Positions 9,701 through 20,345 are shown, counted from the first letter of the stretch. The stretch is DNA of 64,000 bases from Phialophora verrucosa (GCA_002099365.1 MSED01000001.1:1860001-1924000), one strand, 5' to 3'. Notes: a model not told the origin generated them from the letters alone. A program made the numbers and translations.

Positions 9701-10964
9701 ATGGGCGCTGTCAAGGTCCCAGTGCCAGGCCCAGCACGCCTCAAGCGGTCAGCAGGGCCCGACGAGTGGCTCGAGGCGGCGAAGAACTGCAAGTACCTCT
9801 CTGAATACCACATGAAACAACTCTGTGAAATCGTCAAAGAGTACATGATGGAAGGTTTGTGATCCTGCGCCGCTGTCAAGTGAGCTACAAGTGACCGTCA
9901 CCTCAGAATCGAACATACAGCCGGTCTCTACACCTGTCACCATCTGCGGTGACATTCACGGACAATTCTACGATTTACTTGAGCTTTTCCGAGTGGCAGG
10001 AGGCATGCCCAACGAATCGGCACCAGAAACACCAGTCACACCCGCAAACATCATCACGGCCGCAGACATTGAACCCCCCTCTACAATCACGAACCCGAAA
10101 CTTAAGAAGAAACTGAGATTAGGCGGATCAGAACATCCCGACGCGCCCAGCGAAAAGAGCAGCATCAGCGACGCCGAAGAGATCCCCTCGTCGCAGCAAT
10201 CCGAAATTGAAGACGAGAGATCCGAGTCCGGAAACATCATCTCGCGCAAGCAAAATGCAAACTTCATTTTTCTCGGCGATTACGTCGACCGTGGCTACTT
10301 CTCCCTTGAAACCCTCACACTCCTCTTATGCCTGAAAGCAAAATACCCCGACAAAATCACCCTCGTCAGAGGAAACCACGAATCCCGTCAGATCACCCAA
10401 GTCTACGGCTTCTACGAAGAATGCGTCCAGAAATACGGCAACACGTCGGTATGGAAAGCCTGCTGTCAAGTCTTTGACTTTATGACACTCGGCGCCATAG
10501 TAGACGGCAAAGTCCTGTGTGTTCACGGTGGTCTCTCTCCCGAAATCAGAACGCTCGATCAAGTCCGCGTCGTGGCACGAGCACAGGAAATCCCGCATGA
10601 AGGCGCATTTTGCGATCTCGTATGGTCAGATCCGGAAGACGTTGAGACCTGGGCAGTATCGCCTCGAGGGGCCGGCTGGCTATTCGGAGATCGAGTCAGT
10701 CAAGAATTCTGTCACGTCAATGGCCTGAATCTCATCGCGAGAGCACATCAATTGGTCAACGAAGGCTACAAATATCACTTTAAGAGTCAGGACGTTGTCA
10801 CAGTTTGGAGTGCACCAAATTACTGCTATAGATGCGGAAACCTGGCGTCAGTATGCGACATTGGCGAAGACATGAAACCGCAATTCAAACTTTTCAGCGC
10901 GGTAAAAGATGAGCTACGACACGTTCCCGCATCGAGAGGTGGTCGAAACGAATACTTCCTGTAA
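9701..10964 (+). CDS. ppg1: PPP-family serine/threonine phosphatase, PPG1-like (403 aa, two exons)
   Basis: Exons 9701-9854 and 9907-10964 join across a 52 bp intron and give 403 residues. All PPP catalytic motifs are present: GDIHGQ, GDYVDRG, RGNHE, the HGGLSPE loop and RAHQ, binding two metals for Ser/Thr dephosphorylation. The C-terminus ends in YFL, as in the PP2A/PP4/PP6 branch, where the terminal Leu is carboxymethylated. The opening helix (DEWLEAAKNCKYLSEYHMKQ) and overall order resemble fungal PPG1 most, though Sit4/PP4 relatives are alternatives. About 80 residues (87-167), rich in Pro, Ser, Glu and Lys, are inserted between GGMP and NANFIFLGDYVDRG, at a surface loop ahead of the second metal motif. 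PPG1 in yeast acts with the STRIPAK-like Far complex. The N-terminus is uncertain because an alternative upstream exon (9318-9351) is possible. Confidence 0.8.
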
Positions 10965-11477
10965 GGATTGACGAGGAGTGACGGCAGGTGAGCGAATTGC
11001 TCTGAAAAAGCCAGACAGAGGCGTGTGATCGTGCTGCTTTCCGCACGAATGACGAATGAAGAGGAGCCGATGGAACTGGGCGTCAAGCCCGAATGAGCGT
11101 GGACGAGGATTGGCACGAAAGGACTGGAGGACTCATGCTCCGTGCGTTTTCAGCATAGCGACGGCGCCAATACCGGCTCCGGCATGCATTGTAACAATAT
11201 CCCAGGAGCTGGCAGGTAGAGCTAGCCCTGAATATGATGACCACGAAATGAACTTGGCCCCTACACTGTGCTTATGAGGCGACTCGACGTAACTTTCATA
11301 CTCTTGTAGCTGGGAATCCGGACTCGCGTTAGCCTCCGCGAAGCCCAGTCGGCGGCCGACTAAAAGTTGGAGATGGCCGCGAACGATATTTACATACATA
11401 TATGCTTCTCCAACTCTTGACGGAGTGAGCATGCGACGCCTTGAGGTCAGCATCCATTAGAGAGACATGCGGTGGAC
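10965..11477. other. Intergenic region between phosphatase and ABC gene
   Basis: About 510 bases. A 106-codon minus-strand frame with an ATG at 11453 ends near 11133. It has mixed codon use and no recognisable domain, so I do not call it. The rest likely carries the phosphatase 3' end and the promoter of the ABC gene. Confidence 0.4.
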
Positions 11478-13694
11478 ATGCGAGCGACAGCTATCTGCCT
11501 CTTCCGGCACACGCTGAGGCGTAGTCGTCTCAACCTCATTCAAATCCACAATGGGACATTCTACCGAGAGCACCCGTCAGCGGTTGGGGAGGACAACTCT
11601 ACCAATCCTCCTCTATTCCCAGACCTAAGATTCGAGCTCCCTGCTACGACTCGGCGCGAAGGTCCCAGCCAGGATGCCGAAAGGAGGAGCCCTCACTGGG
11701 CGGTCATCAGCGGGTCCGGCGATGGCACCACGTTCCTTGAAATCCTGAGAGGATCGCACTTGTGCTTCCCGCCCAATGCGCGATCCTACCCGTACCTAGC
11801 CACCGAGAATATAGACGACCAGACGGACCACAGGCTGCGAATCCCCTCGCGCGCCATTCAGTATGTCGGCTTCAACACCAAGCAAGGCGGCATCGCGGGC
11901 GCGGGAGGCGTCACGGGCGCATACTTGAGCGCAAGATACGAGAGTCGCAGGGAAGAGACGGACTGGACAGTCCTGCAATACCTCAAGGGCGACACGGAAC
12001 TCAACCCAGGCGAGAAACACCACGTCGACCAGGCCCTGTTGGACAAAGTCATCGCAGACCTGCGTCTACAGAAATTGATGACCATGCCGGTCAGCAACCT
12101 CTCCAATGGTCAGACCCGGCGGGCGAGAATTGCAAAAGCGCTACTTGGGCGCCCCTTGCTCCTGCTTCTCGACGAGCCGTTCATGGGGCTCGACCCGCCT
12201 ACACTGGTCACATTGTCGCCCAAGCTGAAGAGGTTGGCCTATCAATCGAGTCCACTTCTCATGCTTGGACTGCGGCCTCAAGATCCCATTCCAGACTGGA
12301 TCACGCATTTGGCCGTGCTTGGGCACAACCATACCGTGGCGTTGATGGGCCAAAAGGATAGAGTCCTGCTTAATGTGCGGAAGTGGGCAGAGGTGGCGTC
12401 TAAGTCGCATGTGCGGACTCAGGACCAGAAGGCCGTCGAGGGGATTCTGAAGCAATATGGGCCCCCACCCGCTGGCCTCACCGGAGATGTGCTAAGTGAG
12501 ACCGGCATCTCAACAGCATCTCCGGGGATGTCGGCCGAGGAGTGTGCTGCAGAGGAGGTTGGCTCTGGTGCAGGATCAGAACAACCGTTCAGATCACCAC
12601 TAGACGACATACTCGGACAGCTCGTTACATCTCCTCCGACTGCGCGTCGTTCGCAGGAATCGACAAGATCCGTTCCCTCGTCCTCGGCACAGCAGACTAC
12701 ACCCACCCCAACCACCACCACACCCGCAGCAGGCGACCCCCTCATCGAGCTCTCGTCCGTGATCGTGAAATACGGATCCAAAATCGTGCTCGGCAACCCG
12801 ACCGGGCTCTCGCTCACGCTGAGCAAAGGCACGCGCCTGGCCCTCCTCGGCCCCAACGGCAGCGGGAAAACGACGCTCCTCTCCCTCCTCACCTCGGACC
12901 ACCCGCAGTCCTACTCCCTCCCGATCCGCTTCTTCGGACGCACCCGGCTCCCGGACCCGACGAACGGCATCCCCGGCCTCAGCCTCTGGGAGATCCAGAG
13001 CCGCATAGGGCACTCCAGCCCCGAGATCCACGCCTTCTTCCCGAAGCACCTATCCATCCGGAGAGCGCTAGAGTCAGCCTGGGCCGAGACGTACGCCGGG
13101 CGGCCCAATCTGACGCCCTCGCGCGCCGCGCTCGTCGACCTCGTCCTGCAATGGTGGCAACCCGAGTTGCGACAGGACGCACCTCCTGCTTCCACTTCCA
13201 CGTCTCGCGCGACCAACGACGACCCCAGCAGCCACGCCTGGGCAACCTCCAAATCGCACCCATTCGGCACGCTGCCCTTCTCGACACAGCGGCTCCTCCT
13301 GTTCCTCCGAGCCCTGATCAAACAGCCCGACATCATCATCCTCGACGAGGCGTTCTCGGGCCTCTCTGCACGTACGCGCGACAAAGCCATGGCATGGCTT
13401 GAATTCGGCACCTCGTCCCCAGAATTCGCGCCGCCAACTTTTTCTACCGAGGTGCATAATCATCTTGATCCCGAGGACGAGACCGCAACGACATTCCGCG
13501 GCCTCACCGATCGACAGGCCCTCGTCGTGGTAAGCCACGTCAAGGAGGAGATCCCCGACTGTGTGGATGAGTGGCTTCGCTTGCCCGGCGAGGAGGAAAT
13601 CGCAGAGACGGCACGGGGTGTCGAGGGCGGCAAGACGCCGCAGAGAGGCTGGGTCAAGTCCCAGGAAGGGTGGATGAAGGTTTGGGGACTATGA
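11478..13694 (+). CDS. Soluble twin ABC ATPase, YDR061W/ModF-type (738 aa)
   Basis: One exon encodes 738 residues with two ABC nucleotide-binding domains and no membrane spans, so it is not a classical transporter. NBD1 (about 70-290) has a degenerate Walker A, ISGSGDGTTF, without the lysine, but an intact signature (LSNGQTRRARIAKAL) and Walker B (LLLLLDEPFMGLDP). NBD2 (about 410-720) has an intact Walker A (LGPNGSGKTT), Walker B (IIILDEAFSGLS) and switch His (VVSHVKEE), but a degraded signature, TLPFSTQRLLLF. In the head-to-tail dimer, Walker A of NBD2 pairs with the signature of NBD1, leaving one competent ATP site. The architecture resembles yeast YDR061W and bacterial ModF/PhrA. The N-terminus (MRATAICLFRHTLRRSRLN) is basic and amphipathic, compatible with mitochondrial import. 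The ATG at 11478 is used because a frame-compatible upstream ATG is lacking. Cellular role unknown. Confidence 0.82.
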   Translation: MRATAICLFRHTLRRSRLNLIQIHNGTFYREHPSAVGEDNSTNPPLFPDLRFELPATTRREGPSQDAERRSPHWAVISGSGDGTTFLEILRGSHLCFPPNARSYPYLATENIDDQTDHRLRIPSRAIQYVGFNTKQGGIAGAGGVTGAYLSARYESRREETDWTVLQYLKGDTELNPGEKHHVDQALLDKVIADLRLQKLMTMPVSNLSNGQTRRARIAKALLGRPLLLLLDEPFMGLDPPTLVTLSPKLKRLAYQSSPLLMLGLRPQDPIPDWITHLAVLGHNHTVALMGQKDRVLLNVRKWAEVASKSHVRTQDQKAVEGILKQYGPPPAGLTGDVLSETGISTASPGMSAEECAAEEVGSGAGSEQPFRSPLDDILGQLVTSPPTARRSQESTRSVPSSSAQQTTPTPTTTTPAAGDPLIELSSVIVKYGSKIVLGNPTGLSLTLSKGTRLALLGPNGSGKTTLLSLLTSDHPQSYSLPIRFFGRTRLPDPTNGIPGLSLWEIQSRIGHSSPEIHAFFPKHLSIRRALESAWAETYAGRPNLTPSRAALVDLVLQWWQPELRQDAPPASTSTSRATNDDPSSHAWATSKSHPFGTLPFSTQRLLLFLRALIKQPDIIILDEAFSGLSARTRDKAMAWLEFGTSSPEFAPPTFSTEVHNHLDPEDETATTFRGLTDRQALVVVSHVKEEIPDCVDEWLRLPGEEEIAETARGVEGGKTPQRGWVKSQEGWMKVWGL

Positions 13695-14371
13695 CAAGTA
13701 CTGACATAGGTATCTTACGTTCAAATGCCCTTCGTGGGTCAGAGATGTTGATGGAATATGCAGACAGACAAGCTTTGTCTTCGTGTCAGACGGTGATCAG
13801 ATCAAGGATGTGGATACGCGTGTGTTCCAACTACAAGAAGGCCGGAGAGGCCTTGAAACAGGGAACAATTCTTAGATGTCGTGGATGGAGGATTTGGACA
13901 TGTAGAGTTGTAGAGATATAGAGATGGTCAAGCGCCAGCCAGCCAGCCAGCCATCCATCCATCCATCCATCCATCCAAGCGAGTGATCAAAAGCTACTAC
14001 GTAGCATGCGTGTCAGGGTACAAGCATCAGTGGTATATGTGGTATCTCAAAATTGATCAAGCATGGACAAGAACATAGCCAGCCCAGGATAATCCAACAT
14101 CGGGCGTCAGTGAGTTCCTCCTAGGGGAAGGCGTCATACTGGCTGCAAAATCATCATGTACAGTGCTTGCCCCTCCAGGGTAGATTACAATAACGATAAA
14201 GTCATCTCGGGTCGTCCACACATTGCCAAAAACTCGACTTTTAGAGCCACCCGGGTCATGACGCTTGCGTGTGGCAGATTCGAACTGAAACAAAACTGGA
14301 AACAAAAAGAAAGTCCATCCACCTGTAGTAGAGGTTGGGAGAGGCCGGTTCATCGCAAAGACCCATCTTGC
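13695..14371. other. Convergent intergenic region
   Basis: About 680 bases between two convergent genes; apart from the CCAG/CCAT microsatellite listed separately it shows only 3'-UTR-like sequence and no supportable gene. Confidence 0.5.
13935..13977. repeat. CCAG/CCAT tetranucleotide microsatellite
   Basis: About four CCAG units (from 13935) pass directly into about seven CCAT units (13951-13977). A single point change converts one unit into the other, so this is a compound microsatellite in a 3' intergenic region. It is likely length-variable between strains. Confidence 0.9.
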
Positions 14372-17215
14372 TCACTCGTCGTCGTCCTCCATCACAGATC
14401 GGTCGCGAATGCTACTCGATCGATCCGGAATCATGTGAAAAGGTATGCTAAACTGCGAGGCACTGCTCGCCTGGCTCCTAGTACTGGGTTGTCGACGCAG
14501 TATCCGTTCTTTCATCCCGGGGGTGCTGCTCGGAAATGGATATTGGGGAGCATTCTGTGAAGCAGGGTGTGGAGTGGCTCGCTCCTTGTCAGTCGGGCTG
14601 GCCATGCGTGGTCTTTGCACCGACTGTCTGGGCGAAGAGACGGGTATGGGGAAATTAGACAGGGATATTTCCCCTGGACTTGGTGGTACGACAGCCTGCT
14701 GCGGTGGGTGGAAGCGAGGCTGGAATGGATGACCGGTGAGGTGCAGCGGAGGCGGTAACGGCAGAGGCTGCTTCGGCGCATCGTTGACAATAGATGGTCC
14801 CGGACCATTGAGGTCCATCTCCGCTCCATGTCTGGCCCTTTCACTCTTCTTCCCTGCCTTACTCATAGAACGCACCACGGTCTCATCCCGTGGTTCTGCG
14901 TTGTGATGATCCTGCGCCACAGTTGTCAAATGATGGTAAGATGTCGCGGCACGTTCTGAGCCGGCTGAATGGTCGGGTTCGGCTTGCGTGTCTACCGGAG
15001 TAGGCGACGGCTCTCTAACCTGCGAGAAGAGGGATGATGGTGCGGCAGGCCTTCCGTCGCTGAAGGAATATATGTGCTTCGGAGGGCCTGATCTAGTCGA
15101 ACGCGCGATAGACGTCGAAGAAGGCTTGGTAAGGAAATTCTCGTTCAAGCTGAGCTGAAGGCGGATCAAGGCTTCACGAGCTTCAGCTTGCTTCTGGGCA
15201 AACTCGGATTCGTCGAATGTCGGCTGAGACAAGGGGGCCCCATGTATGTAACCGTTTGCATCGTCATCTCGAGGTGAGTACCCTCTAGGGAGGGTCTGCG
15301 CCCCGGTCCCTGTGGAAGTGGCATCTCTATTGTCGTCGACTTCTGCATCCTCAGGGACACTGTTCAGTGTTGGTTTGGTGGCAGCATTAGCAAAGTCCCT
15401 CATGCTCACGCCAGATGTGCCACTTGTGGTAGAAGATAGCTCTGCGCTCCCCGACGGTTTGTGAATGTATGGTCCGAGCGCTGGCACGGGTTCAGCATCA
15501 CGTGGAGGATCCTCCTTTTGGTCGATCGATGCTTCCCCCTCTTGAGACCCGACCTCATCACTGTCAAAGGCCGCGGTGCTCGTGGGAACGGTCGCCTTCG
15601 AGGACGGTATCGCTGTCTCGGCGACACGACTCTGTGCCTCCGGAAGCCTATCATGATTTGGCGGCAAAGAATCAGAAGCGGGGCCGACTTCATCCTGCTT
15701 CTGATGCCCCGTCTCCTGGTTGACCTTGGCATCCTTGACAGCATCTGGGATTGCTGGTCTCTCCATTATTACGCTTGTACGGGGCGAGGCGGAGGCAATA
15801 GTGATGATGGGAGTGAAGCTACTGGCGAAATGAGTATCCGCCGTTGACCTCCGCGGCCTTGGCTGCTCTGAAACAGGTGCTGGTGACGGAGCACGTGGTT
15901 GTGCAACCTCTGCGGAAGCCGGTGTTTGTGCATTGGCTGCTGGCGAGGTGGCTGGCCGGATGGAATTTGAGTGGGCTTGCATCCTCTCTGTCGACGAACT
16001 GGGCATGACAGGTCCCTGTACCCTGCGCATCGTGTCAACCCTTGCATGTTCCAGGACTGGAGATGAGCTATAATTTGAAGGGGGAGAACCCTCGGCAACG
16101 GCTTCAGGGGCATCGCCAGTCAGATCCAAGATTTTCCGGTGCGGTAAATTGATGGCTCGATTGCTAAGGTTTGATGGTGGGCGTATGGAGTAATCGTGGC
16201 TTTGAGAATAAGAAGACTGGTCTGCGGACCTCAGCTGCGTCACTTCCGACGCTGATAGCTGATAGCTGGTCAAGGCATTAGCTGCCTCTTCGTGGAACTG
16301 GGATTCTCGTAGCTGTTGTCCGGGATATCGGGCTGGAACTTCAGGTGAAGTAGAAACCGAGTTGTGATCTTGGGCGTCGTCTGCTGGTGCTATTGGTGTT
16401 TGTGCGTGTGACGATTTTGAGAAGCTTTCTTTCAGAGCCCGCGAGTCACGAGCTCGCTGTTGAAATCCCCCGGACCCCTGGCTGTCTTGTCGGGAATGAA
16501 GTCCAGTCGAATCGTGAGTGTGGTGACTCTGCCTAGAGAAAGAATGGCTCTCGAATCTTTGGGGAGATCGCGGATGGTTGCTAGAAGCGCTTGCTGCTTG
16601 ACGGACAGAGGTAGAGGTTGGAGGACTCCCAGGGAGACTGGGGTGTGCATTTCTTGTAGCAACCTCCTCTTGATACTTCGACGAAGGCACATAATGATAG
16701 TGAGTGCCTTCGAGAGCGACGCGAGCCAAGTCCAAGTTCCGTTCAGCCACATCCTCATTGTAACCAGGTCGGGGATTGGGGCTATTCGAGCTGGAGAGGG
16801 AGAATATGTCGATATAGCGGGGAGTTTTGGGCCGAACATGGTCTCGAGTGTACCGCTCGGCAGAATATTGGTAGTCTTGTTCCGCTTTGACGACTTCATC
16901 TGCTGCTCGATTGACAGCGTTCAGCAGGCTACCACTCCCATCCGTGGCTGGCCCCGACCAGGAGGTTGACGGTCTTGAGACGACACCCGCACCGAGTGCA
17001 GATTGGAGTCTGGCGCTGATGGCCGGGCTAAATTGATATTTTTCATGGTCGGTCGAGATGTTACGAACATGGACAGACCGCGGACTTGTATTGCTCGAGT
17101 GCTGTGTCTTCTCCGTGCTGTGGCTGTTTCTCAAACTGCTTACTCCCGAGTCCTTTCTGCCGTCATTCCCTTTGCTCTTCCTGCGAGTCCACAACTTCTT
17201 CAAGCCTGTATCCAT
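14372..17215 (-). CDS. Large disordered Ser/Pro-rich protein, unknown function (947 aa)
   Basis: A continuous frame of 947 residues starts at the first in-frame ATG, 17215 (MDTGLKKLWTRRKSKG). I do not recognise a family. The N-terminal 25 residues are strongly basic. A more ordered-looking region follows around residues 95-180, with NAVNRAADEVVKAEQDY and YNEDVAERNLDLARVALEGT helices. The remainder is dominated by Ser, Pro, Thr, Gln and acidic residues, typical of intrinsically disordered fungal regulators or cytoskeletal/polarity proteins. Near residues 660-690 there is a short predicted helix (FAQKQAEAREALIRLQLSLN) that is a plausible conserved interaction motif. The C-terminus has an Arg-rich patch (MKERILRRQPSTRSQ) and ends in acidic residues (MEDDDE). 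No membrane span, signal peptide or catalytic motif is visible. The long open frame, unlike its neighbours on other frames, supports it being real. Confidence 0.75.
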   Translation of the reverse strand: MDTGLKKLWTRRKSKGNDGRKDSGVSSLRNSHSTEKTQHSSNTSPRSVHVRNISTDHEKYQFSPAISARLQSALGAGVVSRPSTSWSGPATDGSGSLLNAVNRAADEVVKAEQDYQYSAERYTRDHVRPKTPRYIDIFSLSSSNSPNPRPGYNEDVAERNLDLARVALEGTHYHYVPSSKYQEEVATRNAHPSLPGSPPTSTSVRQAASASSNHPRSPQRFESHSFSRQSHHTHDSTGLHSRQDSQGSGGFQQRARDSRALKESFSKSSHAQTPIAPADDAQDHNSVSTSPEVPARYPGQQLRESQFHEEAANALTSYQLSASEVTQLRSADQSSYSQSHDYSIRPPSNLSNRAINLPHRKILDLTGDAPEAVAEGSPPSNYSSSPVLEHARVDTMRRVQGPVMPSSSTERMQAHSNSIRPATSPAANAQTPASAEVAQPRAPSPAPVSEQPRPRRSTADTHFASSFTPIITIASASPRTSVIMERPAIPDAVKDAKVNQETGHQKQDEVGPASDSLPPNHDRLPEAQSRVAETAIPSSKATVPTSTAAFDSDEVGSQEGEASIDQKEDPPRDAEPVPALGPYIHKPSGSAELSSTTSGTSGVSMRDFANAATKPTLNSVPEDAEVDDNRDATSTGTGAQTLPRGYSPRDDDANGYIHGAPLSQPTFDESEFAQKQAEAREALIRLQLSLNENFLTKPSSTSIARSTRSGPPKHIYSFSDGRPAAPSSLFSQVREPSPTPVDTQAEPDHSAGSERAATSYHHLTTVAQDHHNAEPRDETVVRSMSKAGKKSERARHGAEMDLNGPGPSIVNDAPKQPLPLPPPLHLTGHPFQPRFHPPQQAVVPPSPGEISLSNFPIPVSSPRQSVQRPRMASPTDKERATPHPASQNAPQYPFPSSTPGMKERILRRQPSTRSQASSASQFSIPFHMIPDRSSSIRDRSVMEDDDE

Positions 17216-18677
17216 GTTGAGATCAATGTGTCGTCTCCTTAGCAAGTATCCCTCCAACTAATGTACAGCCCACTACAAGAGCCCCCGGACACTCCAGCGC
17301 ACATGGTATATGGCAGCCGAAGGACGCAATTGTGGACTTCGGGGTATAGGGATGTGGGCTCTCCAACGCATCCTCCGAGGTAAGGAGATTCGGCGAGAGG
17401 GCTAGGATCCGGCTTGCAGTATTGACAAGGATTTCTGCATGCGAGTAACGCCCCGTTCACCTATCGGACAGTCCAAGACGTGATTTACATCATCCTTCCG
17501 TCTGCCGTGGAGAAGATACAGAGTCTCTGGTTCCGAGGACTGACGGTGAAGCGTAGGACAAGTTGTTTCGGAGGCTTACCCGCAGGCTGATGGAGTCACT
17601 GGGTAGCACGGAGCACACAACGGTCGAGATACAATATTGAAAGAAAGATGACGGCAGGACCAGTATGTAGATGAGCAATCGCCGGGATACCGCAGACGGG
17701 ACAACGATGGAAAGTGGGCAACGGGATAAGGATGAAGCTTGCCGTTTGCTCACTGCTAGCTGGTTCTCGATCCACCACAGCAATCAGCCACCTGCCGTTC
17801 GAAGCTCTGATCTGGCGGGTGGCTTTTACCCATCCATGCCGGAATAGGCTCGATAGGCAGCCCAGGCGCTTGTTTGGGCCCCCTAGCCTCTCGCCTTTGG
17901 CGATCAGCCGCCGCGGGATATTTCGCTTCGTGGATTGCTGACAGGCTTCGAAGCGATGCCAACCAGACAAAGGGATACAAGAAGTGCTCTGCTCAAGTCG
18001 TACGCGGCCAGTTCCTTCCTCTCCTTCCTCCTCTCTTGCTGCTGGCACTGTGGGACCCCTCACTTGGGTCAGTGCGTAATGAGCGGAGGGGGGGAGTTGC
18101 TAGCAGCAGGGCAATCTGGCTATCCTAGCTAGCCGTTAAAGCTTAATGCTGTGGCTGGGGGGCGATCAGAAATGCGAAACTGCAGCTAAAGAAACGCCTA
18201 ACTAACAACATGCTCGAAAGGGCTTCGAAATGTCCGAGCGAACGAGAGCACTCTCATCACACCGCCATCCATGTCATCGAGAACGACTCAACGGCCGCCG
18301 GAGGCCCGTGCCCTCGATCAAATTTCAGGAGTAAACCGAAACAGCTCGTGCCACGTACTGAAGAGAATCTCGAGAAGAATCTTAGAGAATGCTGCAAAGC
18401 TCTCAGTCCTCAATGGAAAGCTATCTAATCACGAGGTCCCTCAGGTGCGCACTGCTGAATATCTTGCAGCAATCGGCAGGATGCATACGCGACGCATGTT
18501 GCATCGGAGACTTATCGCCGTGTTACAAGAGAACGCACGAGTCTCTGCTACCTCCTCCGTGCTACACAACCAGACACAGAGCCCACGGTGGCTATGGCGG
18601 CATCCTCACCACTGGCTACATAAATCCTTAAGCAAAGTCAGGCCTTTGGGGCTCCATCTCTCTTCGACTACAGGTCT
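17216..18677. other. Long gene-poor region (1.46 kb)
   Basis: This is the upstream region of the disordered-protein gene and reaches the 3' end of the next dehydrogenase. A plus-strand ATG-initiated frame at 18271-18708 (145 codons) overlaps the convergent dehydrogenase end by about 30 bases. A minus-strand frame at 17596-18063 lacks an ATG. Neither shows a domain, and I call neither. Probably long 5' regulatory sequence. Confidence 0.4.
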
Positions 18678-19828
18678 TCACTCGCGGGTACCAAATGCCT
18701 TGTCGTAGTCCGTCAGCGTGAATCGGTACTTGATCTTGTTGTTAGCGACTCGAGTCACCGCCTCTGCGCATCCCTTCTCCGAGATGGACACGGTTTCCAC
18801 CATGGGGAAGAGCTGCTTCTCAGCCGCCAACTTCAACATGGCCAACGCCTCCGGTCTGTTGCCAATGTGGCTAGCGCCAATTGAGCTGCCGTTGCTCATG
18901 AACATTTGGGCCTTCAGAGGTGGGAGAGCCTCGTCAGGTAGACCAACCTGGTGGAAGGTGGCGTTGACCTTGCAGAGGGACAGATATTCGGACAAGTCGA
19001 AGGTGTGGGTCATGTCGGCGGTGTTGAGCACGAAGTCGAATGCGAACTGGTACTTGTCGGCCCAACCCTTCTCGTTATTTGTCACAAACTCCTTTGCGCC
19101 GAGCTTCAAAGCATCGTCCTTCTTGTGTGGAGAGTGTGAGATGACCGTCACCTCAGCACCCAGGGCGTTCGCCCAGATGACTGCGAAGTGCCCGAGGCCA
19201 CCCAAGCCCACGATCGCCACCTTTTTGCCTGGGCCCACGCCAGCCCGTACCAAGGGACTCCAGGTGGTCAGTCCCGCACAAAGCATCGGAGCAGCGAGAT
19301 GGGATGGTATGGCATCTGGGATCGGAAAGACGAAGTATTCGTGGGCCCGTATGTGAGAAGCATAGCCGCCTTGCGAGATGGTCTCGTCTGGATCGACATC
19401 CTTGGGGTAAGGGGCGCCGTATGTGTCAACCATGTGTGGGCAATAGTTCTCATTGTCGCTCTTGCACTGAGGGCATTTGAGGCAAGCCCAGATCTGAGCA
19501 CCGACGCCAACACGGTCGCCGACCTTGCAAGTTGTCACAGCGTCTCCGACTTTAACAGCTTTCCCGACGACCTCGTGACCCACACAGATTGGCAGCGGCG
19601 CCTCCCCCCAGCCTCCGTTGATGGTGTGGACATCAGACCCGCAGACACCACAACACTCGATCTTGATGTCAACGTCATGTTCGCCGAACTTCTTGGGCTT
19701 GAACTACGCGGCGGGATCAGCACGATTTCTGGAGTCTTTCGCGCAGGACTTACCTCTTGCTTGTGGAAATCAGTCCAGTTCTTCTGATCCTTGATCATGA
19801 AACCCTCAAACGTGTCTGGGTAACCCAT
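18678..19828 (-). CDS. NADP-dependent cinnamyl-type alcohol dehydrogenase (366 aa, ADH6-like)
   Basis: Exons 19828-19754 and 19703-18678 join across a 50 bp intron (gtaagt...gcgtag) and give 366 residues, the normal size for this family. Catalytic-zinc motifs are GVCGSDVHTINGGWG and GHEVVGK. The structural-zinc cysteines appear in ACLKCPQCKSDNENYC. The nucleotide-binding motif is GLGGLGHFA, followed by SHSPHKK; the small residues after the second strand favour NADPH. The mid-protein GAPYPKD and GGYASH segments are typical of cinnamyl alcohol dehydrogenase/yeast ADH6-ADH7 enzymes. These reduce a wide range of aromatic and aliphatic aldehydes (for example furfural, cinnamaldehyde, veratraldehyde) in the cytosol. 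It is unrelated in subfamily to the dehydrogenase at 2336-3459. No operon-like partners lie nearby; the gene is flanked by unusually long non-coding sequence. Confidence 0.93.
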
Positions 19829-20325
19829 GGTGGCTGGTGACGAACGGTAGTGTCCGGTAAGTTCAAACAAGGGAGATTGGGGTGAATGAGAGCAGGAAGT
19901 TAACAACAGAGGAAAAGATCTTGAGCTGGATAAAAAAAAAGGTCGACGTGAATTTACCCAGACACGCGAATCGGCACGCGGGGCAGATTGTCATTGATAT
20001 AAATCGATGACATGGGATATCAATAGGCTATGATGCAAGACTGGTTTTTTCTCTTCAGACCCAACACTGGGACCACCATCGGATGCGCTCCCGGCCGTGA
20101 CGTACGTACTACGCCCTCACAAAGAATGAATACGAGGCAACGCGTTCACGCCGGGCGAAGAGTACTCGTACCTGGTACCGCCGCCGGGAAATCTCAGAAT
20201 GGATAAACAAGTACTGCTGATTTTACGAGTCGCTTTTAGGACTCTGTCTCGTGCTTGCTAGCGGAGGGGCGGCAATCGCTCCGGCGAATCGACCGCTCAC
20301 TTGGCGCGCATCATCATTTCAGACT

Positions 20326-20345
20326 CAGATTCAGATTCAGATCCA
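20326..20345. repeat. CAGATT hexamer repeat
   Basis: Just over three near-perfect CAGATT units in non-coding sequence. On the plus strand it would read as alternating Asp/Ser codons if translated, but no gene is supported. Confidence 0.6.

Noticed and set aside
11133..11453. 106-codon minus-strand frame upstream of the ABC gene
   Set aside because: Has an ATG but no recognisable motif and mixed codon use; not enough to call a gene.
12542..13402. 286-codon plus-strand frame
   Set aside because: Shadow of the twin ABC gene in another frame; Arg/Pro/His-rich with no motif.
14372..17215. PAM2 motifs in the other two large disordered proteins
   Set aside because: I scanned the 947- and 1298-residue proteins for LNxxAxEFxP. 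Only partial matches (for example SLNENFLTKP) were found, without the aromatic-x-Pro end.
17596..18708. 155-codon minus-strand and 145-codon plus-strand frames
   Set aside because: The minus one has no ATG; the plus one overlaps the convergent dehydrogenase end, and neither has a domain or coding-like codon bias.
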